Assembly: GCF_009469695.1 (NCBI RefSeq)
Contig: NZ_SSSR01000012.1
Coordinates: 25,291-89,290 of the forward strand
Length of the DNA: 64,000 nt
Origin: Propionivibrio limicola
GTDB lineage: Bacteria; Pseudomonadota; Gammaproteobacteria; Burkholderiales; Rhodocyclaceae
Direction of reading: 5' to 3'
The position numbers and the translations under genes were made by a program. Shown in pieces: positions 61,612 through 64,000 of this stretch (its first letter is position 1; each line of letters opens with the position of its first letter). The notes below the pieces were generated by a model that had not been told where the DNA came from, ran no database searches, and was given only the letters and a program-made list of their open reading frames with translations.

Positions 61612-61729
61612 GGTGTGTTCCTTGGGAGTCTATTGGGATGCCGAGGAGCCGTTTTAGGCCGGCAGGCGCCGAGGCCGTGATTTCCATGCACTCCGGCGTG
61701 TGTCGGAGGGCATGGAAAGGCCATTTGTC

Positions 61730-62347
61730 TTAGCGTCTGGCTGTTTTGCGGATTTCCTTTTCATCCGACCATTCGACGACGCCCGTTTCGATCTCGATCA
61801 GGCGCAGGTTCATCTTGTAGTAGACATCCTTCATGTCGCTTGTCTTCTTGATGATGGAAGAGATGCTGCCGTCGAGGCGGTATTTCGCGCCTTCCATCTT
61901 GCCCATCTTGACCGACTTGGACTTGTTGTACAGACCGGACTGGTTTTGGCGGCGCAGTTCGTCGACCTGGTTCTGCATGTCTTCGCTTTCGATGGTGTAG
62001 CGAACGCCGTTCTTTTGTAGTTGGGTCAGGATGGTGTCGGTGATCAGGCGGGTGTCGAAATACTCGCTTGTCTTGTTCTTGACCGGCGAGGCCATCATGA
62101 GTTGGCGTTTCTTGACCAGCGTCTGGATTTCCGGCGTCTGGATCAGGCTCTGGGTCATTTTTTCCGAGATCATCTGGATGTCGGTCGATCCGAGTTCAGT
62201 GGTGACGGTCTCAACTGCCTTTGAATCGCCGTAGCTCACGCCGCTCGAACCCGTGGTGGGCGAAGTCGTCTGGCAGCCAGCGAGTGCGGCCAGGGCAAGG
62301 CTGAGAATCAGGGTGTTGCGGCGTTTGGCGGTAAGGGTGCGAAGCAT
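61730..62347 (-). CDS. LpoB-like penicillin-binding protein activator
   Basis: 205 residues. Lipoprotein signal with lipobox LAGC (ALAALAGCQTTSP). The body has VSYGDSKAVETVTTELGSTDIQMISEKMTQSL, RLITDTILTQLQKNGVRYTIE, GAKYRLDGSISSI and GVVEWSDEKEIRK, matching COG3417/LpoB, the outer-membrane lipoprotein that stimulates PBP1b. The start at 62347 has GGAG 10 bases upstream. LpoB is best known from gammaproteobacteria, so this may be a distant relative. Confidence 0.8.
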   Translation of the reverse strand: MLRTLTAKRRNTLILSLALAALAGCQTTSPTTGSSGVSYGDSKAVETVTTELGSTDIQMISEKMTQSLIQTPEIQTLVKKRQLMMASPVKNKTSEYFDTRLITDTILTQLQKNGVRYTIESEDMQNQVDELRRQNQSGLYNKSKSVKMGKMEGAKYRLDGSISSIIKKTSDMKDVYYKMNLRLIEIETGVVEWSDEKEIRKTARR

Positions 62348-62418
62348 GTGTGTCTCCAGTAAAAAAAGCATGGGGAGCCGGCGCGAATCTCCGTCGGCAA
62401 ATGGGTTGAATTGGGTGT

Positions 62419-62820
62419 TTAGTTGGCCGTGTTGTTCGGGCTTTGCAAGAGCAACCTGAAGTCGGCTGCCTTGAACGTGGGCGCGATGGCATTGATGAAT
62501 TGCTTCTGGTTGCCGTACAGCGTCATGGGTTTCCAGGGCTCCTCATCCCACACCGAAAAGCCGTCGCGGTCGAGCCATTTGAAGCGGTAGTAAAGCTGCT
62601 GATTGCCGGCGTGCGTGTTGGTGATTTCGGCCTGGATGCGCAACAGGTTGTCGCGCTTGGTCGCCCGCAGGTCGGTGACTTGCAGATAATCCATCTTCCC
62701 CTGCTCTTCCAGCTTGCTGGCGATCGAAGGGCCTGGTGACGGCGCCATTTCAGGAGCCTGTGCGAAGGCATGCACGGAAGTCGCCAGCAGGATGCCGAGG
62801 CTATACAAGTGTCGTTTCAT
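62419..62820 (-). CDS. YcfL-like (DUF1425) protein
   Basis: 133 residues, signal peptide (MKRHLYSLGILLATSVHAFA) without a lipobox Cys. The core LRATKRDNLLRIQAEITNTHAGNQQLYYRFKWLDRDGFSV and PWKPMTLYGNQKQFINAIAPTFKAADFRL is typical of YcfL. In many gammaproteobacteria ycfL lies next to lpoB, as here. Function unknown, periplasmic. Confidence 0.8.
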   Translation of the reverse strand: MKRHLYSLGILLATSVHAFAQAPEMAPSPGPSIASKLEEQGKMDYLQVTDLRATKRDNLLRIQAEITNTHAGNQQLYYRFKWLDRDGFSVWDEEPWKPMTLYGNQKQFINAIAPTFKAADFRLLLQSPNNTAN

Positions 62821-62857
62821 CTCTATCTCCGTTGATTAAGCCGTTGGCCGGGCGTGC

Positions 62858-63901
62858 TTACGATGTTTTCTTGGTAGCGCGCTTGGTCGGCTTTTTCGAT
62901 GTTGTTGGCGTGGTGTCTTCGGCCATGGCCGGCAGTTGTTCTGCGATGCCGGTGCCGAACGTGCTGGCTTGGCTAACATAGACGGCGCCCCCGCTCAAAC
63001 GCACTGGAATGATGGTGAAACGATGGTTGATTTCAACTTCTTGCCGGAAAACGCCGCTTTCGGTCTTGAATTCGATCGTCTGTTTGCCACGCGGAACAAT
63101 GGCGCGAGCGACGGAAATCTTTTCCGGAAGGGTCCGCCAGCTACGGTCATCCGCCTGCTCGGTAGCCACTGTCGCAACGTTGGTCAGGATGCCCGCGACA
63201 GCGCCAGCCTTGTAGGCCTGGTCTTGAACCGCGGACTTCAGCACGGCGCGAACGACGGTGCGCAGCAGGATTCCTGGCATTTGATCCTTAAGCTGGCGAC
63301 GGGCCATGGCATCGATATTGGTCAACGTTTCGACCGGATATTGTTTCCCGGCCAGACCGATCGTCGGCGGGACGAAGCCTTTGTTTTCCGCCTTGATGTA
63401 GGGGAAGGAAAGCGGCGTGACCATCACGCCCTTTTGACGCGGTACGGGAACCGGGACCGTGACCGATTTCCAGGACGGCGCAAAGCCTGATTCGATGATG
63501 AACAGGACGTCGCACTCTTGCGGGCCCGGACGGCGGCGCCCGACTTCCTTGAGCCCTGTTTGCACGAGCCGCGAATTGGGTGCGAGCGCCAATGCGTTGC
63601 GGTAGCCCGGTTCGGCAAGCGACGGCTCGCCAGTCACTTCAAAGAAGTAGCCTGCCAAGTAGTGGGCAAAAGCATTCTGGAAACCATTCTTGAGGCCGTT
63701 GACCTCCGGCGTGTCGAGTTCCGCCAGCGGGTAGTCTTTCAGTTGCTTCATGTCGGCCGTGATGTTCTTTGTCTTGGCTTCTTCGCGCAACTTGTCGTAT
63801 TCCTGCTCGCGGAAGCTTTCGATCAGCTTTTCGCGTTCGTAGGTCTTTTTCATCTCCACACGGGCGTTGTCGTAATTACCTTGCAGGATGTGGCTCAGGG
63901 T
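62858..63901 (-). pseudogene. COG3014-type protein, 5' end removed by a mobile element
   Basis: About 348 codons. Homology to the COG3014 family (TPR-like lipoproteins linked to lpoB/ycfL) begins abruptly with TLSHILQGNYDNARVEMKKTYEREK, which in intact proteins lies in the middle. The missing part should hold the signal peptide, lipobox and first repeats. Upstream of this point the frame is open only to a stop at 63992 and encodes unrelated residues, with an IS21-like terminus beginning at 63902. The GTG at 63907 is the first available start and is unlikely to be native. The remaining part (AGYFFEVTGEPSLAEPGYRNALALAPNS) is intact to its stop at 62858. Confidence 0.7.
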
Positions 63902-64000
63902 TGTCACCAGCGGTTGTAAATTGACACAGGCCAGCGATTGAAAGTTGATACACCGAACTGAGAAGATCGGCGGTTTTTGAGGCGCCGGTGATCACGAACG
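63902..64000. mobile_element. Putative IS21-family terminus (partial, runs off the window)
   Basis: The element begins TGTCACCAGCGGTTGTAAAT on the plus strand, followed by a related repeat of the same type (GCGATTGAAAGTTGATACA against GCGGTTGTAAATTGACACA). IS21-family elements end in TG...CA and carry several such internal repeats at their termini. No transposase is visible in the 99 bases available, so family assignment is by terminus style only. Confidence 0.5.

Noticed and set aside
63902..63991. N-terminal extension of the COG3014 frame to 63991
   Set aside because: The residues encoded there do not resemble the family and correspond to the terminal repeats of the putative element.

Overview
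This 64 kb window is a GC-rich bacterial chromosome segment with about 63 protein genes, one tRNA and two riboswitches. The gene set (murB, metH, trmB, thiS-thiG, thiC with a TPP riboswitch, purT, pssA, rng, trhP, recQ, a glrK-qseG-glrR-type module, the rph-rdgB-hemW string, yicC) and the protein styles suggest a betaproteobacterium, most likely of the Rhodocyclales (Dechloromonas/Azonexus/Propionivibrio-like). That placement is inference from gene content. The window may be close to the replication origin: an AT-rich stretch at about 7.96-8.19 kb carries a cluster of DnaA boxes, and two parS-like palindromes lie at 15.5 and 37.3 kb.

Layout. 0-8 kb: end of htpX, an S1/P1 nuclease, a CDF metal transporter, murB and metH. 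The metH leader reads as promoter, SAM-II-type riboswitch, intrinsic terminator, start codon. 8-16 kb: DnaA-box region, a BamE-like lipoprotein, an ankyrin protein, a TonB-C protein, then a minus-strand run of a cyclic-2,3-DPG-synthetase-like GTPase, thiS, thiG and trmB, and a kinase fusion. 16-31 kb: K+ channel, tRNA-Gly, purT, an XRE-cupin regulator divergent from benE with two matching operators, pssA, a CpxRA-like system with its own CpxR box divergent from an EF-hand protein, cell-wall amidase, ROK kinase, a carbonic-anhydrase-like protein that has lost its zinc ligands, and TPP-controlled thiC. 31-35 kb: a low-GC EcoRII-type restriction-modification island (dcm, small ORF, vsr, endonuclease).

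35-50 kb: YaiI-type protein, XPB-N-like protein, NlpC/P60 lipoprotein, chemoreceptor, RNase G, TrhP, RecQ, a FeeM-like acyltransferase and a bactofilin, then the histidine kinase/lipoprotein/sigma-54 activator module (GlrK-QseG-GlrR type). The intergenic region between bactofilin and glrK holds a sigma-54 promoter facing the bactofilin and two perfect TGTC-N10-GACA sites, the motif known for GlrR. I consider this the most interesting signal: it suggests that the GlrRK system controls a bactofilin/acyltransferase operon here.

50-64 kb: small unknown genes, a NYN-LOTUS protein, hemW-rdgB-rph, a PP2C phosphatase/Ser-Thr kinase pair, yicC, and a long minus-strand cluster of envelope-type proteins (4-TM protein, GYF_2 protein, SPFH-GYF_2 protein, zinc-ribbon/coiled-coil membrane protein, CsgG-like protein, LpoB, YcfL, COG3014 protein). 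The last gene is cut at its 5' end by what looks like the terminus of an IS21-family element running off the window.
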